Assembly (NCBI RefSeq): GCF_011766325.1
Contig: NZ_BLLG01000010.1
Span: 62,001-126,000, forward strand
Reading direction: 5' to 3'
Source: Streptomyces pacificus
GTDB lineage: Bacteria; Actinomycetota; Actinomycetes; Streptomycetales; Streptomycetaceae
Length of the DNA: 64,000 nt
Part shown: piece after piece, positions 1 to 7,942 of the stretch
Position numbering within the stretch: position 1 is the stretch's first letter
How the letters are laid out: each line of letters starts with the position of its first letter
The notes under the pieces: generated by a model
Seen by the model: only the letters and a program-made list of their open reading frames with translations
Databases searched by the model: none
What the model was told of the DNA's origin: nothing
Translations under genes and position numbers: made by a program

Positions 1-216
1 TGTTGAATATTTGTGGGAGGACGGCCGCCTGCCCGGTATGCGGACAGCCCGTGGACGGGGCACGGCCCGGACCGCCCCGGACGCGCCGGGCGCGGTCGGG
101 GAAGCCGGTCGGGCAGGGTCAGCCGGGGCGGTCACCGGCTCTCTTTCCGGATGCGTCGCTCCGCCGTGCGGGTGAACCTGGGGAAAGCCAGGCTATTGAA
201 CACAAGGGAGAACACG

Positions 217-525
217 ATGATCCAGATGTTGCACGAGAAGGGCATGCGCAGCGAGCACGCCTACACCGCGGCATTCGTCTCCATCGGCCTGTCGATACTG
301 GCCTGGACGGCATCCCGCCGGGCCGAGCCGGGCGCCGGCGTCGACCGCGCGGACCGCTGGGGCATCTTCGTCGGCGAATGGGCGCCCACGTTCTTCGGCC
401 TCGGCCTCGCCCTCTCCCACTACGAGCAGCACGACGGCACCCTCGTCGCCGGTGTCCACGACATCCGCAAGGCGCAGTCGTCGGCCAAGGCGAAAGCGAA
501 GGGGAAGGAGCAGGAGGCCATGTGA
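217..525 (+). CDS. small hypothetical membrane protein, 102 aa
   Basis: I do not recognise a family. The open frame extends further upstream, but the ATG at 217 is the likely start because AAGGGAG sits about 8 bases before it and the upstream translation is Arg/Pro-rich and not protein-like. Two hydrophobic stretches, about residues 17-32 and 48-66, suggest two short membrane segments. The last 20 residues are a Lys/Ala/Glu-rich tail. It stands alone, convergent with the HTH gene to its right. No function can be assigned from sequence or context. Confidence 0.6.
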   Translation: MIQMLHEKGMRSEHAYTAAFVSIGLSILAWTASRRAEPGAGVDRADRWGIFVGEWAPTFFGLGLALSHYEQHDGTLVAGVHDIRKAQSSAKAKAKGKEQEAM

Positions 526-687
526 CCCACGCGCGCGAACGCCCGCCCCGGTCAGGGATGGCACAGGGGCGGGCGCTCCCGTGCGCACGGACGCGGTGCG
601 CGGGTGCGGCCGGGCCGACCGGTCTCCGCGGCCCCTCCCCCGGGCGCCTTGAGCCGGTCGGGCCGCTTCCCTCCACCCTGTCCCCTT

Positions 688-1056
688 TCAGAGGCCTTTC
701 TCACGGTTCAGATAGTTGTAGACGGTGAACCGGCTGACGCCGAGCGCCTGGGCCACGGTCTCCACCCCATGCCGTACGGAGAAGGCGCCGCGCGCCTCCA
801 GCGTCCGCACGACCGACTGCTTCGCCCTTCGGTCGAGCGACGGCAGCGGCATGCCGTGACGCCGCTCCATCGCGGCCAGGATGTGGTCAAGCGAGTCCGA
901 GAGCTGCGGCAGCCGCACGGCCAGCACCTCGTCCCCCTCCCAGGACAGGACGACATCGTCCGGCTGCGCCTGGTCGGGAGGGAGGATCTCCGCCCCCATC
1001 GCGTCCACCAGCGGCCTGACGGCGCCGACCAGGGGATGCTCGCCGGGCCCGGTCAC
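688..1056 (-). CDS. HTH regulator, YheO/DauR-like C-terminal domain
   Basis: A 122-residue protein. Its last 50 residues match the C-terminal helix-turn-helix of YheO/DauR regulators: a GAFSVRHGVETVAQALGVS segment followed by RFTVYNYL and the very C-terminus. The N-terminal 60 residues do not look like a complete PAS-like YheO sensor, so this is a short family form. The start is GTG and overlaps the stop of the upstream thiamine-binding gene (GTGA), so the two are translationally coupled. The position beside hyi/glxR suggests control of purine or glyoxylate catabolism. That role is inferred from context. Confidence 0.75.
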   Translation of the reverse strand: MTGPGEHPLVGAVRPLVDAMGAEILPPDQAQPDDVVLSWEGDEVLAVRLPQLSDSLDHILAAMERRHGMPLPSLDRRAKQSVVRTLEARGAFSVRHGVETVAQALGVSRFTVYNYLNREKGL

Positions 1057-1469
1057 CTCTCCCCCTCCCGACGCCCGCGCCCGTCCCCGCTCCCGTGCGC
1101 GTCCCCGCTCCCGTTCCCGCTCCCGTGCGCGTTTCCGCGCCCGTGCCCGTGCTCGGTGGCGACTCCCCCGCCCGCCACCGCCGCGCCGTCCGCCACGGCT
1201 CCGCCGTGGACGGCTGCCCCGGGGTCGCGCTCCCCCATCACGTTGACCTGCAGCGACACCCGGGTGGCACCCGCGCCGAGGGCTCGGCGCAGCAGCGATT
1301 CGACCGCGGCGAGCACGGCGTCCGCCCCGCCCTCGGCGGTGTTGCCGAAGGGGCCGACGTCCACGGCGTCGAGGTCGGCGGCCTGGAGGACCTCGCGGGC
1401 CACCAGCGCATGAGCCGGGGCCTCATCGAGGTCGAAGGGTTCCGTCGTGAACTCCACTCGCAATCGCAT
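1053..1469 (-). CDS. thiamine-binding protein, MTH1187/YkoF-like
   Basis: A 138-residue protein. Residues 1-90 look like the MTH1187/YkoF-type thiamine-binding fold (Thiamine_BP), a small cytosolic ferredoxin-like domain: the MRLRVEFTTEPF start, then VDVGPFGNTAEG, then a strand ending in SLQVNVMG. The open frame continues upstream, but ATG 1469 is chosen because homologues begin with this MRLRVEF strand. Residues from about 107 are a Gly/His/Ser/Asn-rich tail encoded by imperfect repeats (roughly 1075-1150) and are not part of the fold. It overlaps the following HTH gene by four bases and is divergent from hyi across about 230 bp. Confidence 0.75.
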   Translation of the reverse strand: MRLRVEFTTEPFDLDEAPAHALVAREVLQAADLDAVDVGPFGNTAEGGADAVLAAVESLLRRALGAGATRVSLQVNVMGERDPGAAVHGGAVADGAAVAGGGVATEHGHGRGNAHGSGNGSGDAHGSGDGRGRREGER

Positions 1470-1622
1470 GGCCCCACGGTAAGCCCGCCGGCACGGGCGC
1501 CCGCCGGGCGGTACGGGGAAATCCGGCGCCCGCGCGGGCCTGGACCGCGCGCCTCCCACGGCGAGCCGGCCGGCGGCGGCCGGACGCCCCGCGGAGTGGC
1601 CCGGCGGCAGGACGTCCGGGTC

Positions 1623-1652
1623 TTGACAGCCCTCCCCCACCAGAGGCAATCT
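1623..1652 (+). promoter_or_regulatory. candidate promoter of hyi-glxR
   Basis: TTGACA at 1623-1628 is a perfect -35 box. CAATCT at 1647-1652, 18 bases downstream, is a fair -10. The two 15-bp palindromes that follow would sit over the transcription start, which fits repression. Confidence 0.5.
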
Positions 1653-1687
1653 TCCATTACGCAGAAATAATTTTCCGTAATACGGAA
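1652..1687. promoter_or_regulatory. tandem palindromic operators before hyi
   Basis: TTCCGTAATACGGAA at 1673-1687 is a perfect inverted repeat (7+1+7). A degenerate copy, TTCCATTACGCAGAA, lies at 1652-1666, starting exactly 21 bp earlier. The same pair at the same 21-bp spacing precedes gcl. IclR-family allantoin/glyoxylate repressors (AllR type) are natural candidates. The regulator itself is not in this window. Confidence 0.6.
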
Positions 1688-1700
1688 GGTGCATTCCCTC

Positions 1701-2540
1701 ATGGGATACCCGGACCAGCGCTTCGCTGTGAACCTCTCGATCCTCTTCACCGAGCTCCCGCTGCTGGAGCGCCCGGCGGCCGCAGCCGCGGCGGGGTTCT
1801 CCGCGGTCGAGCTGTGGTGGCCCTGGACCGACAGCCCCGAGCCCGGGCAGAGCGAGCTGGACGACCTGAGGAAGGCGCTTGGGGACTCCGGCACCCGGCT
1901 GGTGGGCCTGAACTTCTACGCCGGCCGGCTGCCGGGCCCGGACCGCGGCGCGCTCTCCGTACCCGGCGAGGAGTCGGACCGCTTCCGCGCCAACATCGAC
2001 GTGGCCGCGGACTTCGCCTCATCCGTCGGCTGCAAGGCACTCAACGCCCTCTACGGAAACCGCGCCGAGGGCGTGGACCCGGCCGTACAGGACGAACTCG
2101 CCCTCCAGAACCTGGTGGCGGCGGCGCGCGCGGCCGACCGGGTGGGCGCGATCCTGCTGATCGAGGCCCTGAACGAAGCGGAGTCCCCGCTCTACCCGCT
2201 GGTGAGCGCACCCGCCGCCATCGAGGTGGTGGACAGGGTCAACGCCGTCACGGGCCTCGGCAACGCCAGGTTCCTGCTCGACATCTACCACCTGTCGATG
2301 AACGGCGAGGACATCGCCGCCGTCATCGACGCCCACACAGCGAAGACCGGACATGTGCAGATCGCGGACAACCCCGGGCGCGGCGCGCCGGGCACCGGCG
2401 CGCTGCCGCTCGAGGACCTGCTCGACCGGCTGAGGGAGGCCGGTTACGACGGCTGGATCGGCCTGGAGTACAAGCCCGGCGACCGTCCGAGTGCCCGGTC
2501 CTTCGACTGGCTCCCGGAGACCGCCCGGCCCGCGCGCTGA
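1701..2540 (+). CDS. hyi: hydroxypyruvate isomerase
   Basis: A 279-residue TIM-barrel protein of the AP-endonuclease-2-like sugar isomerase family. It interconverts hydroxypyruvate and tartronate semialdehyde in the cytosol. It starts FAVNLSILFTELPLLERP, has the family segments VELWWPW, LIEALNE (acidic metal/catalytic residue) and FLLDIYHLSMN, and ends with WIGLEYKP. ATG 1701 was chosen over GTG 1689 because GGAAGG lies about 10 bases before it and family members start here. glxR follows after 59 bases and acts on the same intermediate. The promoter carries paired palindromes shared with gcl. Confidence 0.9.
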   Translation: MGYPDQRFAVNLSILFTELPLLERPAAAAAAGFSAVELWWPWTDSPEPGQSELDDLRKALGDSGTRLVGLNFYAGRLPGPDRGALSVPGEESDRFRANIDVAADFASSVGCKALNALYGNRAEGVDPAVQDELALQNLVAAARAADRVGAILLIEALNEAESPLYPLVSAPAAIEVVDRVNAVTGLGNARFLLDIYHLSMNGEDIAAVIDAHTAKTGHVQIADNPGRGAPGTGALPLEDLLDRLREAGYDGWIGLEYKPGDRPSARSFDWLPETARPAR

Positions 2541-2599
2541 GGCCGGTCCCACCGTCCGCCGGCACCCCTTCGCACCACCGCTCCGAGAGAGGCAACCCC

Positions 2600-3562
2600 A
2601 TGAGCACCCCCGCAGACTCCTCCCACACCTCCCGCGCCTCCCGCACCTCTCGCACCTCTCGCACCTCCCGCGCCGATCTGCCGACGATCGCGTGGATCGG
2701 CCTCGGCATCATGGGCTCGCCCATGTCCGAGAACCTGATCAAGGTGGGCTACCAGGTGACCGGCTACACCCTGGAGCAGGAGAAGCTGGAGCGCCTCACG
2801 GCCGCCGGCGGCACCGCCGCCGCGTCGATCGCCGAGGCCGTCACGGACGCCGATGTCGTGATCACCATGGTTCCCGCCTCACCCCAGGTGGAGGCCGTCG
2901 CATACGGGCCGGACGGCATCCTGGAGAACGCGAAGCGGGGCGCCCTGCTGATCGACATGTCCTCGATCACCCCGCACACCTCCGTCGAACTGGCGAAGAA
3001 CGCCGCCGGCAAGGGGATACGCGTGCTGGACGCCCCCGTCTCCGGTGGTGAGGCCGGCGCCGTCGAAGCGGTCTTGTCGATCATGGTCGGCGGCGAGCAG
3101 GACGCCTTCGACGAGGCCGCCCCCATCCTGGAGGCACTGGGCAAGACGATCGTCCTGTGCGGCCCGCACGGCTCCGGCCAGACGGTGAAGGCCGCGAACC
3201 AGCTGATCGTCGCCGTCAACATCCAGGCCTGCGCCGAGGCCGTCGTCTTCCTCGAGAAGTCCGGTGTGGACCTGCGGGCGGCCCTGGACGTCCTCAACGG
3301 CGGACTCGCCGGCTCCACCGTCCTGACCCGCAAGAAGGGCAACTTCCTCGACCGCGACTTCAGGCCGGGCTTCCGGATCGACCTCCACCACAAGGACATG
3401 GGCATCGTCACCGACGCCGCCCGCGACGTCGGGGCCGCCCTGCCGGTCGGGGCCGTCGTCGCCCAGCTGGTCGCCTCCCTGCGCACCCAGGGCGATGGAG
3501 GCCTGGACCACTCGGCGCTGCTCCGCGCGGTCGAGCGCCTGTCCGGCTCGCCGGTCGCCTGA
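2600..3562 (+). CDS. glxR: 2-hydroxy-3-oxopropionate (tartronate semialdehyde) reductase
   Basis: A 320-residue member of the beta-hydroxyacid dehydrogenase family. It reduces tartronate semialdehyde (from glyoxylate carboligase) to D-glycerate with NAD(P)H. The Rossmann motif WIGLGIMGSPM is near residues 33-43, the substrate-loop DAPVSGGEAGA is in mid-protein, and the catalytic Lys lies in SGQTVKAANQ. Start ATG 2600 follows GAGAGAGG. The first 28 residues are a Ser/Thr/Arg repeat (SRTSRTSRTSR) from tandem 9-bp units. They precede the fold and are probably disordered. Confidence 0.92.
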   Translation: MSTPADSSHTSRASRTSRTSRTSRADLPTIAWIGLGIMGSPMSENLIKVGYQVTGYTLEQEKLERLTAAGGTAAASIAEAVTDADVVITMVPASPQVEAVAYGPDGILENAKRGALLIDMSSITPHTSVELAKNAAGKGIRVLDAPVSGGEAGAVEAVLSIMVGGEQDAFDEAAPILEALGKTIVLCGPHGSGQTVKAANQLIVAVNIQACAEAVVFLEKSGVDLRAALDVLNGGLAGSTVLTRKKGNFLDRDFRPGFRIDLHHKDMGIVTDAARDVGAALPVGAVVAQLVASLRTQGDGGLDHSALLRAVERLSGSPVA

Positions 3563-3822
3563 CGCGGCCCCGCCCCCCGTCCACCGGATCGGTTCCCCCC
3601 CATCGGCGCCCGGGCCCGTGCGTACCACGCGCCCGTCCCGCAGCCGCCCCGCACCTGCACGGGTGTCCGCGGCGGGCGCCCACGGCGGACGAGCACCCCG
3701 CCCGATCCCACGGCACCCCACCCCGGGTCGCCGTCGCCCCCCAAGCGTCCGGGCCGCTGCTGCGCCGACACCTGTCCTGTCGCGCCCAGGCGCAGCCGCG
3801 GCCCGGACCCACACCCCAGACT

Positions 3823-3837
3823 TCAACAAACTGTTGA
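3823..3837. promoter_or_regulatory. palindrome at the catalase promoter
   Basis: TCAACA-AAC-TGTTGA is a perfect 6+3+6 inverted repeat. It overlaps a possible -35 (TTGACG, 3834-3839), about 70 bases before the catalase start. It probably binds a repressor. The family cannot be told from sequence. Confidence 0.45.
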
Positions 3838-3908
3838 CGATGTCTCGGGCACGTACTTACCCTCCTGACACCTCAGCAGCTCCCGCACGGAAGGCCGCTC
3901 TCCCACCC

Positions 3909-5372
3909 ATGACGCAGCGCGTGCTTACGACCGAGTCCGGCGCCCCGGTCGCCGACAACCAGAACTCCGCCACCGCCGGCGTCGGTGGCCCTCTCCTGCT
4001 CCAGGACCAGCACCTGCTGGAGAAGCTCGCCCGGTTCAACCGCGAGCGCATCCCGGAGCGGGTCGTCCACGCGCGCGGCTCCGGCGCGTACGGCCACTTC
4101 GAGGTGACCGACGACGTCACCGGGTTCACCCGGGCCGCCTTCCTGGACACGGTGGGCAAGCGCACCGAGGTCTTCCTGCGGTTCTCCACCGTGGCGGACT
4201 CGCTCGGCGGCGCGGACGCCGTCCGCGACCCGCGGGGCTTCGCGGTGAAGTTCTACACGCAGGAGGGCAACTACGACCTCGTCGGCAACAACACCCCGGT
4301 GTTCTTCGTCAAGGACCCGATAAAGTTCCCCGACTTCATCCACTCCCAGAAGCGCGACCCGTTCACCGGCAGGCAGGAGCCGGACAACGTCTGGGACTTC
4401 TGGGCCCACGCGCCGGAGGCCACACACCAGATCACCTGGCTGATGGGCGACCGGGGCATCCCGGCCTCGTACCGCCACATGAACGGCTACGGATCCCACA
4501 CCTACCAGTGGACCAACGCCGAGGGCGAGGCCTTCTTCGTCAAGTACCACTTCAAGACCAACCAGGGCATCCGCTGCCTGAGCAGCGAGCAGGCCGCGGA
4601 AGTCGCGGGCAGCGACCCCGACTCCCACCAGACGGACCTGCTGCAGGCCATCGAGCGGGGCGTCAACCCGTCCTGGACGCTCTATGTGCAGATCATGCCC
4701 GCGGCCGAGGCGGCCGACTACCGCTTCAACCCGTTCGACCTCACCAAGGTGTGGCCGCACGCCGACCACCCGCTGCGGCGCGTCGGCCGGCTGGTCCTCG
4801 ACCGCAACCCCGACAACGTCTTCGCCGAGGTCGAGCAGGCGGCGTTCTCACCGAACAACTTCGTGCCGGGCATCGGGCCCTCACCGGACAAGATGCTCCA
4901 GGGCCGCCTGTTCGCCTACGCGGACGCCCACCGCTACCGTCTCGGCGTCAACCACACCCAGCTCGCGGTGAACGCGCCGAAGGCCGTCCCCGGCGGCGCC
5001 GACAACCACGGCCGCGACGGCTTGATGGCCGCCCGCAACGGCTCCCGCCACGACAAGAACTACGAGCCGAACTCGTACGGGGGCCCGGTGCAGACGAACG
5101 CCGCCCTGTCGGCGCCGCTGGCCCTGCACGGCCACACCGGCACGCACGCCGCACCGGCACACGCCAAGGACGACGACTTCCACCAGGCCGGTGAGCTCTA
5201 CCGCCTGATGTCCGAGGAGGAGAAGTCGCGCCTGGTCGCGAACATCGCCGGCGGACTCTCCCAGGTCACCCGCGACGACGTGATCGAACGGAATCTCGCC
5301 CACTTCCACGCCGCCGACCCGGGCTACGGCAAGCGCGTGGAGGAGGCGGTCCGCGCCCTGCGCGAGGGCTGA
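3909..5372 (+). CDS. katA: clade 3 small-subunit haem catalase
   Basis: 487 residues, the usual length for small-subunit monofunctional catalases, which convert H2O2 to water and oxygen. Catalytic His54 is in RVVHARGSGAYG and the distal Asn is in DLVGNNTPVFF (about residue 127). The haem-binding region RLFAYADAHRYRLGVN carries the proximal Tyr. ATG 3909 is chosen because homologues begin a few residues before the LTTESGAPVADNQNS segment. It lies in the same direction as hyi-glxR after 346 bases and probably has its own promoter. It may deal with peroxide from urate oxidation upstream. That link is inferred. The symbol is by homology only. Confidence 0.93.
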   Translation: MTQRVLTTESGAPVADNQNSATAGVGGPLLLQDQHLLEKLARFNRERIPERVVHARGSGAYGHFEVTDDVTGFTRAAFLDTVGKRTEVFLRFSTVADSLGGADAVRDPRGFAVKFYTQEGNYDLVGNNTPVFFVKDPIKFPDFIHSQKRDPFTGRQEPDNVWDFWAHAPEATHQITWLMGDRGIPASYRHMNGYGSHTYQWTNAEGEAFFVKYHFKTNQGIRCLSSEQAAEVAGSDPDSHQTDLLQAIERGVNPSWTLYVQIMPAAEAADYRFNPFDLTKVWPHADHPLRRVGRLVLDRNPDNVFAEVEQAAFSPNNFVPGIGPSPDKMLQGRLFAYADAHRYRLGVNHTQLAVNAPKAVPGGADNHGRDGLMAARNGSRHDKNYEPNSYGGPVQTNAALSAPLALHGHTGTHAAPAHAKDDDFHQAGELYRLMSEEEKSRLVANIAGGLSQVTRDDVIERNLAHFHAADPGYGKRVEEAVRALREG

Positions 5373-5405
5373 GCCGGCCGGGCCCGTACACGCTGAGCGC
5401 ACGGG

Positions 5406-6899
5406 TCACCGTGTCCCGCCGAAGCCCTCCCCCACGGTCAGGGTGACCAGGCCCTCCGGCGCGTCGGAGCTCTCCGTGACGGTGCTCCCGGGCACCCGGG
5501 AGGCGAGGGCCCTCGCCTCCCGGGCGAGCCCGGCGGGGTGGACGACCGACGTCCCCGCGCCCACCACCGCAGCGCTCCCGGTTCCGGTTCCGGTTCCGGT
5601 TCCGGTTCCGGTTCCGGTTCCGGCAATGGTGAATCCGTAAGCGGCAAGCGTTCCGGCGATCTCCTCGGCGAGGCCTGGCGTGCCGGTGCGGTCGAGCACC
5701 CGTACGCGGACGGTGCCGGCGTAGAGGGGGTTCCGGCCGGCGGCTGCGACGCTCTCCTCGCGGACCTCCCTGTCCCGGGCGAGCGACAGGAACAGTTCGG
5801 CGGCCTCCGGGTACTGCCAGACGACGTTCGCCGTGTCGGACGGCACGTCCATGCCGCGGGGGTAGTTGGGTACGGTCACCAACGTCAGCCGGCCGGGTGG
5901 GATCGCCTTGAGCCGGGACACGAGACCGTACAGGGGACGGATCCCCGCGAGTGCCTCGTCGGTGGTGAGGGACTCGGTGGCGGACTCCAGCAGTCCGTAC
6001 AGCGCGCCGGGGCTGGTCAGCTTCTCCTTGGCCCGGTCGGCGAGGGCCCGCAGGAACTCCTGCTGCCGGCCGATGCGGCCGAGGTCGGAGCCGTCACCGA
6101 CACCGTAGCGGGCGCGCACGTAGCCCAGAGCGCCCTCGCCCCGCACGGTCTGGCAACCGGCGGGGATGTCGAGGCGTGCCTTCTCGTCGCGGATGGCCGC
6201 CGTGGGGCACACCGTCATCCCGTCGAGGGCGTCGACCATCCTCTTGAGCCCCTGGAAGTCGACCGACAGGAAGTGGTCGATGCGCAGCCCGGTGTTGCGC
6301 TCGACCGTCTTGACCGCGCAGGCGGCGGCCTTCGCGACCTCACCGCCGGCGCCGCCGATCGCGAACGCTTCGTTGATCTTGGCGTGGTGGGGTCCGGAGA
6401 CGGTGCCGTCGCCGCGCTCGCAGGCGGGCACCCGCACCCACGAGTCCCGGGGGAAGGAGACCACGGTCGCCCACTGCCGGTTCGCGGCGAGGTGAAGGAC
6501 CATCAGCGTGTCGGAGTGCATGGCGGTGTGGCCGCTGCCGTACCCGGCGTTGGCCCCGGCCCGGGAGTCGGAACCCGTCACGAGGATGTTCTTCGAGCCG
6601 GGGCTCATCCTCGGCGGCCGGTCGTCGCCGATCCCGGCGTCCACGTCCGCGGCGTGGATGTTGCCCCGCAGGTCCCGGTAGACCCAGAATCCGGCGGCGG
6701 CGGCGACGGCGAGGAGCGCAGCGAGCACGGAGACGGCCCTCGGCGCCTTCCGGCCGCGCCGGGGCGGCCGGGCCCGCCCTTCGGCCACGCCCCGGGCCGG
6801 GGCCTCCTCCGGGCTCCACCGGTCCGCCACCTGGTCCGTCGGGGTTCTCGCCGGGTGCCGCGGTGCCTTCGCCGGGTGCCGTCCGGGCGCATCGCTCAC
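5406..6899 (-). CDS. LytR-CpsA-Psr family protein with LytR_C domain
   Basis: 497 residues. A cytoplasmic Pro/Arg-rich N-terminus is followed by one membrane anchor (about 68-88). The LCP catalytic domain contains GSKNILVTGSDSR, SDTLMVLHL, VVSFPRDSWV and GYVRARYG, and a C-terminal LytR_C domain closes the protein. LCP enzymes attach teichoic or other glycopolymers to peptidoglycan outside the membrane. The start is GTG 6899, with GGAGGA 8 bases upstream. The longer open frame has no good start. The linker before the last domain is a (Gly-Thr)n run encoded by seven identical hexamers. Confidence 0.88.
   Translation of the reverse strand: MSDAPGRHPAKAPRHPARTPTDQVADRWSPEEAPARGVAEGRARPPRRGRKAPRAVSVLAALLAVAAAAGFWVYRDLRGNIHAADVDAGIGDDRPPRMSPGSKNILVTGSDSRAGANAGYGSGHTAMHSDTLMVLHLAANRQWATVVSFPRDSWVRVPACERGDGTVSGPHHAKINEAFAIGGAGGEVAKAAACAVKTVERNTGLRIDHFLSVDFQGLKRMVDALDGMTVCPTAAIRDEKARLDIPAGCQTVRGEGALGYVRARYGVGDGSDLGRIGRQQEFLRALADRAKEKLTSPGALYGLLESATESLTTDEALAGIRPLYGLVSRLKAIPPGRLTLVTVPNYPRGMDVPSDTANVVWQYPEAAELFLSLARDREVREESVAAAGRNPLYAGTVRVRVLDRTGTPGLAEEIAGTLAAYGFTIAGTGTGTGTGTGTGTGSAAVVGAGTSVVHPAGLAREARALASRVPGSTVTESSDAPEGLVTLTVGEGFGGTR
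5581..5622. repeat. hexanucleotide tandem repeat (GTTCCG)7
   Basis: Seven perfect GTTCCG units encode Gly-Thr repeats in the LCP protein on the minus strand. Gain or loss of a unit keeps the frame, so linker length could vary between strains. Confidence 0.9.
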
Positions 6900-7234
6900 G
6901 TCGAAGTTCCTCCACTGCCCGGGTGGGTCGGCGCGCGCCCCCGTCGGCGATCGCTCTCGGCGGGACGGCAGGTGCCAGCACTCTACTTCCGGGTGTGCGC
7001 CGTCGAGCCGCGACGACACCCTGACCCGCGTACCGGGGTGGAGCCCGGACGACGCGGTCTGCTTCGCCGTCAGCCCCCGCGGCGCGCTTCCCCCTCTGCC
7101 TCTCCACCGCACGCCTCCGACCTGCACATGCCCGCCCGCGGTACGGACCGGCACCCCTGCCGCGCCGTCGCCGGGAGCGGCTCGCCCGGCAGGGCGGGGC
7201 ATCCTGGCGGCACCCGCGTCAAGGAGCCGTCAAG

Positions 7235-7253
7235 ATTGCCGCAGTACGGCAAT
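7235..7253. promoter_or_regulatory. palindrome upstream of nfeD-flotillin operon
   Basis: ATTGCCG-CAGTA-CGGCAAT is a perfect 7+5+7 inverted repeat, 72 bases before the NfeD start, in the gap between the LCP gene and this operon. It is probably an operator. The protein that binds it is not evident. Confidence 0.5.
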
Positions 7254-7324
7254 GACAGATGGGCGGCGCGGAGGGGACCATAGGGCCCTCGGGGTGGAAT
7301 TCAGAGGGCAGGAGACTTGCCGGT

Positions 7325-7834
7325 ATGGGTCTGTTTCTCGGTCTCGGCATCGCGGGCATCGTCCTGCTGGCGCTGTCACTGGTCTTCGACGGGGTACTGG
7401 AAGGCGCACTCGACGGTGTGCTGGACGGCCTGTTCGACGGCTGGCTGTCGCTTCCGGTGATCGCGGGGTTCGTCTCCATGCTCGGCTTCACCGGCGCGAT
7501 CGTGCTGGGGACGACAGACCTGGGAACGACCGCGGCGACGGCGGCGGGCGTCCTCGCCGGCCTGCTCGCCGCCCGGCTGACCTGGTGGCTGAGCAGCAGT
7601 CTGATGCGGGACCGGGCCGCCACGGCTCCGCGGGACGCGGACCTCCTCGGTACCGGAGGGTCCGTGGTGACGGCGATCCCGGCCGACGGCTACGGCGAAG
7701 TGCTGCTCCGGGTGGCCGGCCAGCCCGTGAAGTACGCCGCCAGGTCCGCCACGCCCATGGAGCGGGGCGCGGAGATCTGGGTGGAGGCCGCCCTGTCCGC
7801 CACCTCCGTCCTCGTCCGGCCCGTCGAGCGCTGA
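7325..7834 (+). CDS. NfeD-like membrane protein
   Basis: 169 residues. Two to three hydrophobic helices (about 3-22, 38-60, 62-85) are followed by a soluble C-terminal OB-fold-like domain (DLLGTGGSVVTAIPADGYGEV to the end), the layout of short NfeD proteins that partner flotillins in membrane-domain organisation. Start ATG 7325 has GGAG upstream. The flotillin gene follows after 108 bases that contain 9-bp tandem repeats, so the two are likely co-transcribed. Confidence 0.8.
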   Translation: MGLFLGLGIAGIVLLALSLVFDGVLEGALDGVLDGLFDGWLSLPVIAGFVSMLGFTGAIVLGTTDLGTTAATAAGVLAGLLAARLTWWLSSSLMRDRAATAPRDADLLGTGGSVVTAIPADGYGEVLLRVAGQPVKYAARSATPMERGAEIWVEAALSATSVLVRPVER

Positions 7835-7859
7835 AACGATTCGCCGCGACACTCTTCCA

Positions 7860-7913
7860 CTTGATCCGCTTGATCCGCTTGATCCGCTTGATCCACTCGA
7901 TCCACTCGATCTG
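7860..7913. repeat. 9-bp tandem repeat, six copies
   Basis: CTTGATCCG occurs three times, followed by CTTGATCCA, CTCGATCCA and CTCGATCTG, in the spacer between the NfeD-like and flotillin genes, 30 bases before the flotillin start. Confidence 0.9.
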
Positions 7914-7942
7914 CCGCCCCCAGGGAGGCAGGGGGGAGCACC

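Noticed and set aside
3..728. Long frame at the left edge
   Set aside because: It is a shadow of the small gene at 217 and of non-coding DNA. The translation is Arg/Pro/Gly-rich and lacks a start signal.
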